A DNA stretch of 16,057 nucleotides, from positions 1-16,057 of the forward strand of contig DCGF01000017.1 in NCBI GenBank assembly GCA_002314555.1. Direction: 5' to 3'. Made by a program: the position numbers and the translations under genes. Every line of letters begins with the position of its first letter. The stretch's first letter is position 1. Shown one piece after another: positions 15,833 through 16,057 of this stretch. This stretch comes from Ruminococcaceae bacterium UBA1785. GTDB taxonomy: Bacteria > Bacillota > Clostridia > Oscillospirales > Acutalibacteraceae. The notes under the pieces are model-generated. The model did not search any database. It worked only from the letters and a program-made list of their open reading frames with translations, and had not been told where the DNA came from.

Positions 15833-16057
15833 TTAAATAATCCTTACTTCAGGCTCCAAGTCAACGCCTTTTTCTGACTTAACCTTTTCCTGTACATCTG
15901 ACATGAGGGTTAAGACATCAGCTGATGTGGCGCCACCTACGTTGATTACGAAGCCAGCATGCTTTTCTGATACCTGTGCTCCGCCAACTGTGTAGCCTTT
16001 CATACCGCACTCATCGATAAGTGCTGCGGCGAAATAGCCCTCTGGACGCTTGAATGT
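15833..16057 (-). CDS. murB: UDP-N-acetylenolpyruvoylglucosamine reductase, C-terminal part
   Basis: MurB reduces UDP-GlcNAc-enolpyruvate to UDP-MurNAc with NADPH and FAD, the second committed step of peptidoglycan precursor synthesis. Only the last 74 residues are in the window, the 5' part lying beyond the right edge. They read from TFKRPEGYFAAALIDECG through KGYTVGGAQVSEKHAGFVIN to LEPEVRII and TAA, which is the standard C-terminal FAD/substrate domain of Gram-positive MurB. The Glu in EPEVRI is at the position of the conserved catalytic glutamate. whiA follows after an AT-rich 76-base gap in which I see no convincing promoter or terminator. Confidence 0.95.
   Translation of the reverse strand, partial: TFKRPEGYFAAALIDECGMKGYTVGGAQVSEKHAGFVINVGGATSADVLTLMSDVQEKVKSEKGVDLEPEVRII

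Overview
This window reads as a chromosomal segment of a low-GC, anaerobic, acetogenic Firmicute, most like a Lachnospiraceae-type gut or rumen clostridium. Two things point there: Wood-Ljungdahl (acetyl-CoA pathway) genes, and a Gram-positive murB-whiA-dnaE-pfkA block. All protein genes run leftward on the minus strand, so this account goes from high to low coordinates, in the direction of transcription.

Right block (16057 to about 8560): the C-terminal end of murB, then whiA (TTG start, strong ribosome binding site), translationally coupled to dnaE, the replicative DNA polymerase III alpha subunit. A strong hairpin terminator follows dnaE. A new sigma-A type promoter then drives pfkA (ATP-dependent phosphofructokinase) and a Na+/phosphate cotransporter with a fused PhoU-like domain. 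The enzymes cover cell wall precursor synthesis, replication, glycolytic commitment and phosphate handling.

Centre (8559 to 8051): a 509-base stretch with no ordinary gene, but not empty. It holds a near-consensus promoter (TTGACA, 17 bases, TATATT), a predicted transcript of about 250 nt ending at a strong intrinsic terminator, and then a second promoter for the next operon. The transcript carries a 13-codon reading frame with its own ribosome binding site and diverged repeats. Two of the repeats share the identical 16-mer GAGGTAAACTCCAATG, which looks like a ribosome binding site plus start codon and is followed after one codon by a UAG stop. I do not recognise this element. It is the best candidate for an undescribed system here.

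Left block (8050 to 1): an operon of an EamA-type transporter, a pyridoxamine/pyridoxal kinase (4-base ATGA overlap) and a large Cys-rich DUF362 protein, closed by a perfect 12-bp hairpin terminator. A second operon follows with cooS (Ni-Fe carbon monoxide dehydrogenase), cooC (its nickel-insertion ATPase) and acsB (acetyl-CoA synthase). acsB runs off the left edge five residues before the expected Cys-Gly-Cys nickel site. CooS makes CO from CO2, CooC matures the nickel enzyme, and AcsB joins CO, a methyl group and CoA into acetyl-CoA. The metal-binding cysteines that can be seen are intact, so the pathway looks functional.
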